Assembly (NCBI GenBank): GCA_035578155.1
Contig: JAPWDM010000003.1
Location: forward strand, 67,324,142-67,388,141
Origin: Brachynemurus nebulosus
Taxonomy: Eukaryota > Arthropoda > Insecta > Neuroptera > Myrmeleontidae
Direction: 5' to 3'
DNA length: 64,000 nucleotides
Every line of letters starts with the position of its first letter. The first letter of the stretch is position 1. The notes below the pieces were generated by a model. The model searched no databases, had not been told where the DNA came from, and worked only from the letters and a program-made list of their open reading frames with translations. The position numbers and the translations under genes are program-made. Below are positions 30,301-38,590 of the stretch, piece after piece.

Positions 30301-31009
30301 TTGACGCCCTCTTAAATCACTTTTTGGTGCTCCCCAAGACCTACCGCCCGGGGCACGTGCCCCGGCTTGTTACTAGTTACTGTATGGTTTGGACACACGT
30401 AAAGTGTCTTATTCAAAATTTCATCGGTACAAAATTCTTTGAATAAAATGCACAGTAACTCTCCGTCTAAGATTACAGTATTATTTTCAGACAAAATAAT
30501 GTGGTAAACTCGATTTCGTTCTTCAAATAACAGCGCAAACTGTAACGACCGACTTCTATGTAAATTAGAAATAGTTTTTCTACCGTCTGAATCTTAATAA
30601 CTATAAAAAAAAAATAAAAATAAAAATAAAATAAAAAAATAATGGTGTCCACATTACAAAATGTCACCATGCACCCATCATACCCTCGTTGTCGAGTATA
30701 CCTTGAAAAATATGTTTATCGATTCAATTCTAAGACACATTCTCATTTGTTCTATTCGAGCAAATTATTTCACCACGAAACAGTATAACGATTTAGGCTT
30801 GGCCTTTGGAGGAGAGTTTGGGTGTGACGATTAAAAAGTAGGTAATTTGTTGCCGATATTATTTACTACTGACATGATATGATATGGATCGCGGACACAC
30901 TATCCCGTTATGATTTAATAAATCAACGGTGTTTCTTTTTGCACATTTCTCCGACACCATAAACAACTAAACCACCCCTCGCAAGCCTCGCAAGTTACCT
31001 TCCGCCATG
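25..31009 (-). CDS. M1-family aminopeptidase (aminopeptidase N-like), 5' part of gene, runs off left edge
   Basis: Exons read on the minus strand: 31009-31000 (proposed first coding exon), 1502-1139, 381-25. The joins are in frame: GAA G | GC GTT, and TAC AC | A TTA. The protein would begin MAEGVLTSEESKQK and continue with a short basic cytoplasmic tail, one hydrophobic anchor (about residues 32-54, LAVCIMASVFLLLLIGAIIG), a Thr/Asn/Ser-rich stalk, then the start of the M1 N-terminal beta domain (YRLPTHVRPYHYTLQLMPFL, ending at SSYVDNETKQKK). This is the layout of a type II membrane zinc aminopeptidase with its active site outside the cell. The catalytic GAMEN and HEXXH regions lie beyond the window, so activity cannot be judged. 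Family membership is well supported. The first exon is inference, because other small 5' exons are possible. Confidence 0.8.
382..1138. other. Aminopeptidase intron 2
   Basis: This is intron sequence between the two left-edge exons. It contains a short palindrome (GCGTATATTATATACGC near 821-837) and AGATCTA-like words. No coding region or complete mobile element is seen. Confidence 0.6.
1139..1502 (-). CDS. Aminopeptidase exon 2 (cytoplasmic tail, membrane anchor, stalk)
   Basis: Acceptor TTTGGTTTCAG (AG at 1504-1503), donor GTAAGT starting at 1138. The reading frame has no initiator Met near its start, so an upstream coding exon is required. The exon starts with the second base of a codon (xGC), so the upstream exon must end after one base of a codon. 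Confidence 0.82.
2219..2404 (-). pseudogene. hAT/ZMYM1-like transposase C-terminal fragment
   Basis: The frame ends with SMGQERLSDLSLLSIEAEIL, then IDDLINQFAGKKARK and a stop. MGQERLS-L-LLSIE followed by LI-FA--KARK is the recognisable C-terminal dimerisation tail of hAT-type transposases and ZMYM1-like domesticated relatives. Upstream coding sequence is lost, so this is a transposon relic, not a host gene. Confidence 0.75.
2411..2514. repeat. Inverted-repeat insert inside the hAT remnant
   Basis: It begins CCCGGGAAAAAA and ends TTTTTTTTCCCGGG, forming a short TIR pair. It interrupts the transposase-derived region just upstream of the surviving C-terminal frame. A TTAA lies at the left boundary only, so a complete target duplication cannot be shown. 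Confidence 0.45.
2675..2888. mobile_element. hAT MITE, AGGACCGGATTA family
   Basis: Ends AGGACCGGATTA and TAATCCGGTTCTGG, flanked by an exact 8-bp duplication AAATATGT (2667-2674, 2889-2896). It belongs with the CAGGGCCGG-type copies at 30.2, 42.5, 43.4 and 52.6 kb. No coding capacity. Confidence 0.75.
3391..3642. repeat. Diverged dispersed repeat, copy 1
   Basis: Shares a colinear series of blocks with 17541-17804: CAAGGG-ACAAACTAGA, CTGTTCCACTTGT, ACACACTGTTTGCA, GTTTGG-TTTTGTAGTAGT. The centre is palindromic (GTAGTAGTATGTGTATACAC and following). No terminal repeats or target duplication could be defined. It may be an old transposon or duplicated regulatory DNA. Confidence 0.5.
4020..4290. 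repeat. Fragment of the GGGTTCC dispersed repeat family
   Basis: Contains a degraded head (GCATTGAGTCAGAGTTCCTC) and the internal phrase CCTTTCTAACGATAT that also occurs in the longer copy at about 9.24 kb. Truncated. Confidence 0.45.
4291..5882. other. AT-rich intronic stretch, no gene seen
   Basis: Mostly A/T homopolymer-rich sequence, with an (AT)n run near 5590-5620. No convincing exon or complete element. Confidence 0.5.
5883..6479. mobile_element. PIF/Harbinger-like MITE with palindromic CCTGNNCAGG clusters
   Basis: The long TIR starts GGCCCGGCATACACGTTACG and ends with its exact complement. It is flanked by TTA on both sides (5880-5882 and 6480-6482), the 3-bp duplication typical of PIF/Harbinger. 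Both ends carry repeated palindromes of the form ACCTGYRCAGGT. The core (about 6040-6290) is shared with a sequence at 49.95-50.53 kb. Confidence 0.82.
6483..8958. other. AT-rich intronic stretch, no gene seen
   Basis: Holds a G9 run near 8207 and a small hairpin (AAACAGTGCA / TGCACTGTTT near 8024-8051). Short frames here look like chance products. No complete transposon recognised. Confidence 0.5.
8960..10550. mobile_element. Long copy of the GGGTTCC...GGAACCC repeat family
   Basis: The head AAGTGCTAAGCGCATACTCG followed by CAGGGTTCCGG and the tail ATGGAACCCTAAAA form the terminal inverted pair. The interior shares phrases with 22.7-22.85 kb (TTTTGAAGCT-AATATTTC-AAACGAG). It contains a GTGACGTCAC palindrome near 9836. 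No coding frame. The element class was not determined. Confidence 0.5.
10551..11870. other. Intronic stretch, no gene seen
   Basis: AT-rich, with a GC-rich GCGCGCGCAGGTCGCGCAGG patch near 11760. No exon with plausible splice sites recognised. Confidence 0.45.
11871..12306. mobile_element. PIF/Harbinger-like MITE
   Basis: Ends GGCCCGATTCACATTAACGC and its near-perfect complement GCGTTAATGTAAATCGGGCC. Left flank TTA, right flank TTG, so the 3-bp duplication has one mismatch. The interior carries many diverged CGCTCC/GGAGCG words in both orientations, giving a strongly folded element. The terminal GGCCCG resembles the element at 5883. Confidence 0.75.
12307..15928. other. Intronic stretch, no gene seen
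   Basis: AT-rich. A CA-rich patch lies near 14650-14700 (CTCACACACACGCATTG), and a direct duplication of ATATGTATGTATATCCTA lies at 15051-15087. No complete transposon ends found. Confidence 0.45.
15937..16393. mobile_element. hAT MITE built of TCTTGG/CCAAGA repeats
   Basis: TIRs TAGTGATGAGCAAA and TTTTGCTCATTACTA, flanked by an exact 8-bp duplication ACAGATAC (15929-15936 and 16394-16401). The interior is a degenerate array of GTCTTGGTCTTG in one strand sense, flipping to CAAGACCAAGAC at both ends. It gives long but meaningless open frames. Confidence 0.82.
16402..19400. other. Intronic stretch with a diverged repeat and an ATCGAT-rich patch
   Basis: Apart from the repeat at 17541-17804, a patch at 18240-18345 is rich in ATCGATTTAAATCGA-type words, resembling the interior of the hAT element at 39552. 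A 30-bp near-duplicate (CAAGTTCTTCAGTAAAATATC) occurs at about 19058 and 19090. No exon recognised. Confidence 0.45.
17541..17804. repeat. Diverged dispersed repeat, copy 2
   Basis: Same orientation and block order as 3391-3642. The core is a hairpin: TTTTGTAGTAGTGTG, a short loop, then CACACATTACTACAAAA (17660-17702). Confidence 0.5.
19409..19653. mobile_element. hAT MITE
   Basis: Ends CATTGGCGGGATTCAG and GAAATCCTGCCTATG, flanked by an exact 8-bp duplication CATTTAGA (19401-19408 and 19654-19661). Contains a G9 run (19431-19439). No coding capacity. Confidence 0.75.
19976..21093. mobile_element. TA-target (mariner-like) non-autonomous element, copy 1
   Basis: TIR GGGTTGACCGGGGTAATTGT at both ends, with TA duplicated outside (19974-19975 and 21094-21095). 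A second copy at 41221-42121 is closely similar. The word GGGGTAATTGTGAA and its variants recur inside in both orientations. No transposase frame. The superfamily is inferred from the TA duplication only. Confidence 0.82.
21553..22007. mobile_element. PIF/Harbinger-like MITE
   Basis: Ends GGCTGGGCGCACATTGAG and CTCAATATGCGCCTGGCC, flanked by TCA on both sides (21550-21552, 22008-22010). A second internal inverted copy of the left end lies near 21884-21920. The interior has GCTCTGCTCTGC repeats. Long frames on both strands are by-products of this repetitive GC-rich content. Confidence 0.75.
22260..23000. repeat. GGGTTCC family copy
   Basis: Head GCACATTAAATCAGGGTGTC and tail TTCGGAACCCTATAAAAATG. 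It shares interior phrases with 8960-10550 and is about half its length. Confidence 0.5.
23001..24450. other. Intronic stretch, no gene seen
   Basis: Includes a GC-richer patch near 23345-23400 with inverted words (GACCG-GCGG...CGGTCC). No exon or complete element recognised. Confidence 0.4.
24451..24961. mobile_element. TIR element CACAGTGAAAAATTTGTG, class unknown
   Basis: Left end CACAGTAAAAAAATTTGTG and right end CACAAATTTTTCACTGTG are imperfect complements. The interior repeats TGTTAA/TTAACA words. No clear target duplication. Confidence 0.5.
25375..25770 (+). other. Unrecognised 130-residue open frame in repeat-like DNA
   Basis: This is the longest uninterrupted plus-strand frame in the first 40 kb. 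It follows ACACCCTGTATA, a motif common at ends of small insect transposons, and lies next to a CAGAGCCGGATTA hAT-like end (25234). The predicted protein is Ser/Phe/Ile-rich, has no recognisable domain and no upstream promoter signal. I regard it as repeat-derived rather than a gene. Confidence 0.25.
27619..27789 (-). CDS. Probable last exon of an unidentified gene (membrane-receptor-like C-terminus)
   Basis: The minus strand has an acceptor (TTTTTACTCCAG, AG at 27791-27790) followed by 56 codons in phase 0 and a TAG. The peptide begins QYGWLIPFIFIFMNEQ, continues YYHYQLRGKRHQHHLYRHFD and ends ACCAPRRSVSSNKSLAASYK. A hydrophobic stretch, then a basic amphipathic segment, paired cysteines and a Ser-rich tail are what the end of TM7, helix 8 and the palmitoylated tail of a GPCR look like. 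GC content is well above the surroundings. No partner exon was identified and NPxxY is not present in canonical form (IPFIF). The function is not established. Confidence 0.4.
   Translation of the reverse strand, partial: QYGWLIPFIFIFMNEQYYHYQLRGKRHQHHLYRHFDACCAPRRSVSSNKSLAASYK
28185..28445. repeat. Two-unit tandem repeat, about 140 bp per unit
   Basis: Unit landmarks repeat: ATAAATCAA-CCATATTT, TTTAAC(T/C)C-GTGA-(T/G)TCAT-AAGGA, GGTCGGTTTTTG-CCAAAG, CACAAAT-ATT. The second unit carries GACGTCATTAAGG, similar to words in the array at 34.1-35.2 kb. Confidence 0.5.
28450..29133. mobile_element. piggyBac-like (TTAA) foldback element
   Basis: The whole 684 bp is a near-perfect inverted repeat. 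The arms of about 330 bp start GGTAGTAGTCTGGTAACTCG and end with its complement; the turn is near 28790. TTAA lies at both junctions (28446-28449 and 29134-29137). No coding frame. The element at 46698 has the same terminal GGTRGTA and related interior. Confidence 0.85.
29285..29565. repeat. Dispersed repeat ending GCGGGCGAAGTCACGGGTAA
   Basis: The head AAATGTTAAAGTGAGTTTGTTTG followed by GACTTTCACGCCTTAATCGC, and the GCGGGCGAAGTCACGGG tail, are a combination I recognise as a widespread arthropod interspersed repeat. Boundaries are approximate. Confidence 0.4.
30179..30382. mobile_element. hAT MITE, CAGGGCCGG family
   Basis: Starts CAGGGCCGGACCTAG and is flanked by an exact 8-bp duplication TATGGTTT (30171-30178, 30383-30390). 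It is inserted at the 3' side of a coding-looking minus-strand segment. A partial copy in reverse orientation lies in the MRE11 intron (52619-52761). Confidence 0.78.
30383..30592 (-). pseudogene. Degraded exon, possibly from a methuselah-like GPCR ectodomain
   Basis: After an acceptor-like TTATTAAG the minus strand reads about 70 codons without stop, including SLQFALLFEERNRVYHIIL and, nearer the end, EFCTDEILNKTLYVCPNHT, with several N-glycosylation sequons. Codon content is richer in G/C than its neighbourhood. The spacing of FC..(D)....N.T..VC is reminiscent of the end of the methuselah ectodomain, but this is a weak memory-based match. Removing the hAT insert at 30179-30382 extends the frame only nine more codons to a stop, with no usable donor, so the exon looks dead. 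It could also be a chance frame. Confidence 0.25.
31000..31009 (-). CDS. Candidate first coding exon of the aminopeptidase (Met-Ala-Glu-G)
   Basis: The minus strand reads ATG GCG GAA G followed by a good donor, GTAACT. The ten coding bases leave exactly one base over, matching the phase needed by the exon at 1502-1139. The fusion gives MAEGVLTSEESKQK, a believable start for a type II membrane peptidase. It lies in a locally GC-richer block (about 30.65-31.15 kb), which would suit a promoter region. This is inference, since short ATG-plus-donor matches can arise by chance. Confidence 0.45.
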
Positions 31010-33527
31010 TTTCTTGTATAAATAGAACGGTGGTATCATATTTTAACCTAGTTATTCATAAAAAATGTGTCATATGCGTAATCAGTTCATATTTAGAATT
31101 TATCTAGTTCATGGTGGCTCTAGGGTATAGTTACAGTTTTCTTCATTTTTCACTTAACCTTTTTTCTGTTGAAAGTAAACAATATTTCCACGTCGTAAAG
31201 TTGATAAATGATGCGTTACAGTCCGAACAACTGTGCGACCTAGAAAATATACAGGATTTCGAATCGATTTGAAATTATGTAACTAACAAAAATGCAAAAC
31301 GTCAATTGTATTATTTAAAATTTACATAATATGTAATACAAAATAATTTAATAAGTCAAACAAGAAAATAAATTTAAATATTTATAAGTAAAATTTAATC
31401 ATATTTTTAATGTGAGTGTTAAAATTAGAACATTCTAATTTCTAAACTATTTGAATCATCCAATAAAATAGCCGAAAATAATTTATTATTTACTTTTAGA
31501 ATTAGTAGATCGTATATTATCTGGATTTGATAATTATGTTCAGAGATTTATTTTAAAATCTAAATTATGTATTTTCCAAATTAAAATAAAACATCACGCA
31601 CTGAAATGAAAACTGTTTTTCATTCGTATAAAACTTACCATCATTTTTCATTACCCAAAAAGTAGCCTTTCAGTTTAGAGTTTCCCATATTGGTGCTCTT
31701 CACATCATGTTTTAAATGACGATAATAATATTTTTGATTTATTAAGACCATTTTTTTTATTGTTAATTTATGTCCACCCACTATAAAAATCCAGTATGGT
31801 CATACACATATCTAAAATAAAAAATGTTACAATTGAAATAAAAAAAGTAATAATTATGTACGAATTATGAGACATGAGTAATTTGATTTTTTTGATTTAG
31901 CTTACACACTACGGTTCAAAAATTTGTAACAAGTCATTTGATCACCTAATCCGGATTTTTCTGTTAGGAGTTAAACAGAATTTTACTAATATTCACCATT
32001 TTTCAATTAAATTTATATATAATTTTGATAATTTTAATAAAATACAAAATATATCTACCTAATCATCAAAAAAAAAAAAAAAATTAAAAAACGCCAAAAT
32101 TTTGAAAATTTTTTGTCTTTTTCCAAGAGACCACGTCTACTTTTTAAAACTGGAAAAATCTTAAATTTTTTTTCTCACTTCAAAGCTATACAAAATTTAA
32201 GTGTAATACATGAAGAGAACGCACTTTTAGCTTTAATTTCCTTTCTTAAAAACCTTCCTGCGATCATTCATTATTTCGGAAGTTATTTATGATTAAACAA
32301 AAAATAGTACTTTGAACTTTGATATCTCCGAAAAAAGTAATGATGCTGCAACAATTAGAAGTAGAATTTCAGAAAGCTCAGACTCCTTTAAGGTAAAAAT
32401 ATCAATTATGTATAGAAAATCGATTTTAAAATCTTTATAAAAAAAAAGACTGAAAGTCCAAAACGGGGTAAATTCGCCCCGTTGTCAAACTGCCTTTCGG
32501 TCTTTTTTCGGCGATTCCAACATCAAAAAGTAGACGCTTCAAGCTTTAAGATATTTCTTTTAAAATCATTATTGGGCCATTTTTAATTGAGATACATAGT
32601 CTCTTGAAAATTTTTTAAATTTTTGGCGTTTGAGTATATTTCCAAAATAGTCACCCAATTTTTTTAAATTGTAGTGTTTGAATCTGAAAAATCTGAAATC
32701 TGATGATTCATTTTAAGAAATCTTTAAACAAAAATAATAAACATCATTCACTGAAGAATACATTTGGTAATAATTAGTTTTTAATTTTAATATTTATAAT
32801 GGTGTGGTTATTCAAAAAAAATCAGGGAAAAAAAAATATAATTTCCAAAGATTAACGATCTACAAAACGACCAAATTACGACCATTTGAACACGCCGACG
32901 AAAAGGGTATTTATATAAAATAAATCTTATTTCCACTTAATTAAAAAATTTTAATTTTCTGTAAAGAAATTTTCAAATTACACGCTTAATTTACATTTAT
33001 AGAAAATCAAGTTTAACATTTAAATTTAAAAAATTTAAATGTTATTAATACGTTCAAAGTATTTTATTTAAAAATTTCGTTACTTTAAATATTTCCTTAT
33101 TTTTTTTTTTAATTACGAAAATAAACAAAAAGTGTGAAGTTGACGAACTGAAATATTTGTTAGGAAAAACGTTATTTGTATATATGTGGGTGACCCAATT
33201 CTATTTAATTCGTCAATTAGAAAAGATGTATTCCAGTCTTTCAAATGATAAATACCTACAATATACATATTATGTTGTATTTTTGTAATTTTTTTTTGTT
33301 ATAAAAAAATCTTTTGTCTACTTGGTGACATTTTCCAGTTAAAAGGTCACTGTTCGACAGACTACATTTTTTTTTTAGGTAAGTAATATCAGGGACGGAT
33401 CGCGCTGTCAAATTAAAAGAGGATCACATTCTTTTAATGACTTCGTAGTGCTTTTCTTCAGCAGTGCAAATTGTATTGCTTGATTTCAGAGAGGGTACAT
33501 TACCTTAGGGCCTCTGTACTCCCGTTT
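31010..33527. other. Upstream region of the aminopeptidase, no other gene seen
   Basis: The first 150 bases upstream of the proposed start codon (to about 31150) are less AT-rich than average and may include its promoter. The rest is AT-rich with long A and T runs and no recognised element. Confidence 0.4.
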
Positions 33528-33535
33528 GGTTCAAC

Positions 33536-34044
33536 TAGGGCTTCGAATACCGGTGTCTTTTTATAATATCGGTATTTCAGTATTTTTTCGGTACTGAATG
33601 AAGATAGTATAGAAAAAAGGAAAAAACATTAAAAATCATTTAATAAAATTAATTAGTAACAGCAATAATAACAAAACTATGGATTTTATATATATCTTTG
33701 TATTTTAAAAATTTAAATACATAATTTTGTATTTTTTATTATAGAAAAATACTTGAAAATATTCCAGAATTATGAAAAAATATGAATAAGTATAAGATAT
33801 CTGGTCATTTGCACATATGGAAAACATTAAGCAAAACTAAAGACATTGTAATAAAATTTATGTTGTAAATTTAAGGTAAAAAAAAAAAATATTCAAAATA
33901 TGTAATATATAAAGTATTTGATTTTGTTAATACCGAAACTGAAGTACCGGTATTTAAAATTTTAATACCGGTTTTACAAAACGTTTAAAAATTTCCGGTA
34001 TTCCGGTTTTTCGGTAGTACCGGAATACCGGTATCCAAGCTCTA
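33536..34044. mobile_element. hAT MITE with ATACCGGTAT repeats
   Basis: TIRs TAGGGCTTCGAATACCGGT and ACCGGTATCCAAGCTCTA, with an exact 8-bp duplication GGTTCAAC (33528-33535 and 34045-34052). The interior has many CCGGTATT/AATACCGG words. Confidence 0.82.
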
Positions 34045-34114
34045 GGTTCAACATATCTATAGGTAAAAATGAAACTCCATCATCTTATTTTCGGTTTGTG
34101 AAGCAAGGAATAAA

Positions 34115-35172
34115 TATTAATGAACATGATAACGTCAACAGATTAAAGATTTTATTTTTTCTCAAATCAAACTTTATGGAAGTAATTTAAATTAGAGTGA
34201 TTAGTTGAATTAGAGTAACTTGGATATGAACTTTTCATTTTTGCTCTCAAAATGACGAAACTCCTTTTGGAAGTATGACGGGTTAGATAAAAGTATTATT
34301 CGTGATGATTCTACATGCCTAATTTTGGTAAAAACGAAAAGAACGACTATGATAACCACCAGTTCGTTTCCACTTTCGTTTCTATCGTTTCATTTGTGGC
34401 TTCTAAGGCAATGAAAAATTTTAGAAACCTAATGACGTCATTAAATTAAAAGAAAATTATTTTTCATCAAATTAAACGTTATAGAAGTTATTTTCTAGAT
34501 TGGTTGATTGAATTAAGGTAATTTGGGTGTGAAATATTCATTTTTGCTATCAAATTGACGAAGTTTCTCTTAGAAATATCACAGACCTGCCAGAAGTTTT
34601 GTTTTTACTGGCTTTACATGCCTAAATCTGGTAAAAATGAAAAGAATGACTTTAAAAACATATAAGTTACTTCCAATGTCATAATTCTGTTGTTTTTTAT
34701 GGTTTTTAGGCATTAAAAAATATTGCTAAACTCGATGACGTCACTAAGTTAAAAATTCCTGTTTCTTCAAATCAGACTTTATAGAATTTGAATTAGGATA
34801 ATTTTGATGTTAACTTTTCATTTTTACTATCAAAATGAAGGAATTTCTATTAGAAATATGACAGATGCGACAAAAGTCTTTTTCCTGATTATCATACATA
34901 CCGAATTTTGATAAAAAAAAGAACGATTTCGAAGACGTACAATTTATTTTCAATTTCATCATTGTATTATTTTGGTTATGGTTTTTAAGACATTGAAAAT
35001 TTTTAATAAACTTAGTGACGTCATCTGACAAAAATAATTTTCTTTCTCAAATTAAGTTTTATAAAAGTGATTTGAATTTGAGCGACTGATTGAATTAAGG
35101 GTAGTTTGGGGGTAAACTTTTCATTTTTACCATCAAAACGATCAAATTTCTTTCGGAAATATTGAGACACTG
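34115..35172. repeat. Tandem array, about 303-bp period, with TGACGTCA at each junction
   Basis: Unit landmarks recur in order: TCAAATTAAACTTTAT, GA(A)TTGAATTA--GTAA-TT-GG, TTTTCATTTTT-CTATCAAAATGA, CGAA-TTTCT--TAGAAATA, a run of TTTTGGTAAAAA-GAA, then ATGACGTCA. The palindrome lies at 34433-34440, 34736-34743 and 35016-35023, with a degenerate TAACGTCA at 34130-34137. Spacings are therefore 303, 303 and 280 bp. No coding frame is maintained between units. Confidence 0.75.
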
Positions 35173-37310
35173 CAAATTTAAAAATAAAAAAAAAAGATGT
35201 ACTTAAACATTAAAAAATTGTACTAAAATTTTTTTATAGAAGGCCTATAAAAATATATCTACATTTGCAACAGAATTAAGGTTGACTTACAGTTAGGTAA
35301 ATATAGGCCGATCTCGTAAAATTGAATAAGCATAACGTAAAGAGATATTTCTGGATATCTCAGTTCACATAACTCTAAATTCTCGTAAAAAAATTTCGAG
35401 TAAAGACGTTCAAGTTTATTTTTTTAGTATGGAAAAAGTAATCGATAAATTTAATAAAAAAAAATGTAAATTTAAAGATAAATATTATTCCACATTTACA
35501 TGTAGAAGATAACACTTAGCTGTTTATATTTTTAAATCAAAAGGAAACAAATCCGAAATCGTTTGTAATGATTGATGAATATTTGAAACTATTTTCGGAA
35601 TGTGAAAGAATATTTGTACCATGTGTTACAGCATGAAAATCCTATATATGTAAAACGTTACAGATTGTATCAATTAATACCGTAAAATTAATGAATTTTT
35701 GAATATTTTTAACTCTTTTGAACAACTGCGTGGAACGCAACCACAAAGAATAAACTGTGCCTATACCAGGTTAAAAAAAATATTAAGAAAAAATTGAAAC
35801 TGGAGAAGAAATCGGTATTAAAACGACCTCAAATGCGATGGTACGCTTATACCTGGTAAGTATATATGCATAGCTTACAACCTTTTTGAAATGCCGTAGC
35901 AAGCCAGTTTCGTCATGTCTATTAAGCCGTCTAGGCCGTCTATTCCCAGTTTGCAGTACCAATTTGACAAAATCTACAAGTTATTCTATTCTGGCTGCCC
36001 ATCACCGAATCCTCTGTGACAATATTAAGAAGATATTTAAACTTTTTTTTTTTTAAATGTACAAGTAGATATCATAAATATATCAAAAGGAACTTTTTTA
36101 TTTTAAATAGTACTACAAGTAAGTATTAATGCATGTAATGAGCAATCCAGACGTAATGAAGAAAGTTTTCGACAATTTTATAATGTTATAAATAATCGAA
36201 AAAAAAGTGATAATAATATTTATTCAGAAAAAGTAATACAGCCAAACGAAAGACTACAAAATCTAGGTGATGATGGCAAATCCTACTGTTAAATCTAGCC
36301 CATCTACAAATTGTTTCTACTATTACTATGTAGTTAGTTCTTCTTTATTTAAAAAATACACTAATTTATTTTTAATATTAATTACCCCAAATGTTTTTGC
36401 ATATGTGTAAAAAAATCTTGGAGACATACTGTCTATACAAACAATTCTTCGTTTTATTTTTATGTCTACTCAACAAGCACATTGGCCAGCGTGTCATCAC
36501 TTCAAACTCCTGTTTTATTTATGTTTGTCAAACGGTTGTTTCTTAATGAATGTGTAAAAGAAAATATTATATTCAGTTCATTAATATCTGTTAAATAACA
36601 AAATATTTTAATAAAATTGGTTTGCTTTTTTGTAAAAATTATTGTTTACGACGTTAACGAATTGATTTGCTACCAAAAAAAAAAAAATCCACAAAATTGG
36701 ACACTTATTTGATCGAAATTAAAAAACTATTCTAAATCTTAATTAACTCACTTTACAGGTAAATCTGTCTAAACAAGTAAACGGAATTTAAAAATGTAAA
36801 AGCTGCACACGAAATTCAGACTGTACAAACTATACACTCGACTACTTTAAAGTCTACAGACTTACCTTTTAGAAGACAACAATTGAAGCTTCACAAAAAC
36901 TTGTCATGATTCAACGAATACAACTTTACTAATACTAATAATAGCTATTTAAAACTATTAAAAATATGTAAATCACACTAATATTGTTGAAAAAAAAAAA
37001 ACTAAAAAACCTAATTGACGATTTGTAATACATCAAAATAAATATAAATAATTTCTATTACGGTAGTAATATATCAAGAGTGTTTTACAAGTAATCTCCG
37101 TTTGCCCTAGTCGGCAATCTTTGAGTAAGTATATTTTTTTTCTAAATTTATATGTACACATGTGTATGCAAATAATAAACAGTAGCTAGAATCAAGTTAG
37201 AAGGGCGTTTTGAAATGTTGTGAGGATATGAAAAAGTGTTAACTTCAACTGGCAATTAAGTCAAAGAGGCCGACTGCTGATCAAATAGGAAGCACTTACG
37301 TTATACATAC
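35173..37310. other. AT-rich stretch, no confirmed gene
   Basis: A 45-codon plus-strand frame at about 35722-35858 ends at a GTAAGT donor-like site and encodes a Lys-rich peptide (KKLKLEKKSVLKRPQMRWYA), but it lacks a clear acceptor. Nothing else recognised. Confidence 0.4.
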
Positions 37311-37318
37311 TTATGAAT

Positions 37319-38590
37319 ATAGACCGGATGAAATAATTTTTCACAGGACCGGCTTAACGATTTCAGTGTAATACTGTTAGACTGTTTGTATTTATGTATG
37401 AGTCTGCTACAACAGAAATAACAGAATTCTGAAAATTTACTGAAATTCAACATAGAGAAGCAAAAACTTTTTAGAAAAATTTTATTATGTGAGATTTATA
37501 TCAAAAATAAAATGGGGCCCCAAATTTTGTTGAATTAAAGTTTTGCAATATTTATTTGTCTAACTAGCTGGCAGGTACATATAAAACAAAATTTATTGTC
37601 TTGCGGCTGTCTTTCAGCATCAATTGATAAACAAACTCCTTATCTCTTTTTAACTTTTTAAAATTTTATATATGTACCTTGTTTACAATTTTTTAAAATT
37701 TTTAGTTTTCTTCATAGGTACATACACATGCAATGTAAATCAAGCAATATTTAATCTAGTTGTACATTTCATTCAAACCCATAAACAAAACATCATTTTG
37801 ATGACATCGTACGTGTTGTACGTATAAATATGTACGTATGTATTATTTGTATTTTTAACCACAGATACTATTGATATTAGAATATTTGTATGGACCATAC
37901 AATTTTTTTTTAGATATTATTTTTTTGAAGCAAAATCGTCATATTGATTAACACTTTTGATAATCTACAAACACAGAATACCTACAAACTATCGATGGTA
38001 ATGAATATTTTTTAATTTTTATGTGATTTTTGTTGTAATTTGAGAGTATTTATTAATAAATGTTCTAAAAATATTTATACTAACAAATATAACATCAGTT
38101 AATCTAGAAAAATTTTAAATCCCCTCTTGTTTAACCATCCATATTCGTCAACACTTCAGTCACTTTTCATTTTCATAATATAGATTGTGTATATAAGTGT
38201 ATTCCCACTATTTATTCAATGCTCAAAAGTATATACAAAAAAAAAATATTAGTTAGAAAATAATGAAATAAATACCTCTATAATATTTTATTAATTATTA
38301 GATAACACATGATTAACGTTACATCTTCTTTTCTTAATATGTATACTTTTATTTGTGTATAGTTTGTTGGCAAGATATACTAGTTTTGTATGAACATTTT
38401 TTAAGGAAAAATTAGTAATATTTTCTAAAACATATGTTAATTCGATTTAATTTAATCAGTTTATGTATGTATGTATGTAAAGGAACATTATTTGCTCTAG
38501 CAGACTCATACATAAATACAAGCAGTTTAACAGTATTACACTGAAATCGTTAAGCCGGTCCTGTGAAAAATTATTTTATCCGGACTATAC
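37319..38590. mobile_element. Non-autonomous TIR element with long (about 95 bp) terminal repeats
   Basis: The left end ATATAGACCGGATGAAATAA and onward, about 95 bp, is repeated in inverted form at the right end. An exact 8-bp duplication TTATGAAT flanks it (37311-37318 and 38591-38598), consistent with hAT-type integration. The 1.1-kb interior is AT-rich with (ATGT)n and has no coding frame. Confidence 0.8.

Noticed and set aside
30660..30830. 57-codon plus-strand frame starting MSPCTHHTLVVEYTLK
   Set aside because: The region is somewhat GC-richer but the frame is short, has no recognised domain, splice sites or repeat of the pattern, and lies in the presumed aminopeptidase 5' region; chance is the simpler explanation.
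35722..35860. Lys-rich 45-codon plus-strand frame ending at a GTAAGT
   Set aside because: No acceptor, no start codon and no partner exon; a donor-like GTAAGT alone is weak evidence in this AT-rich sequence.
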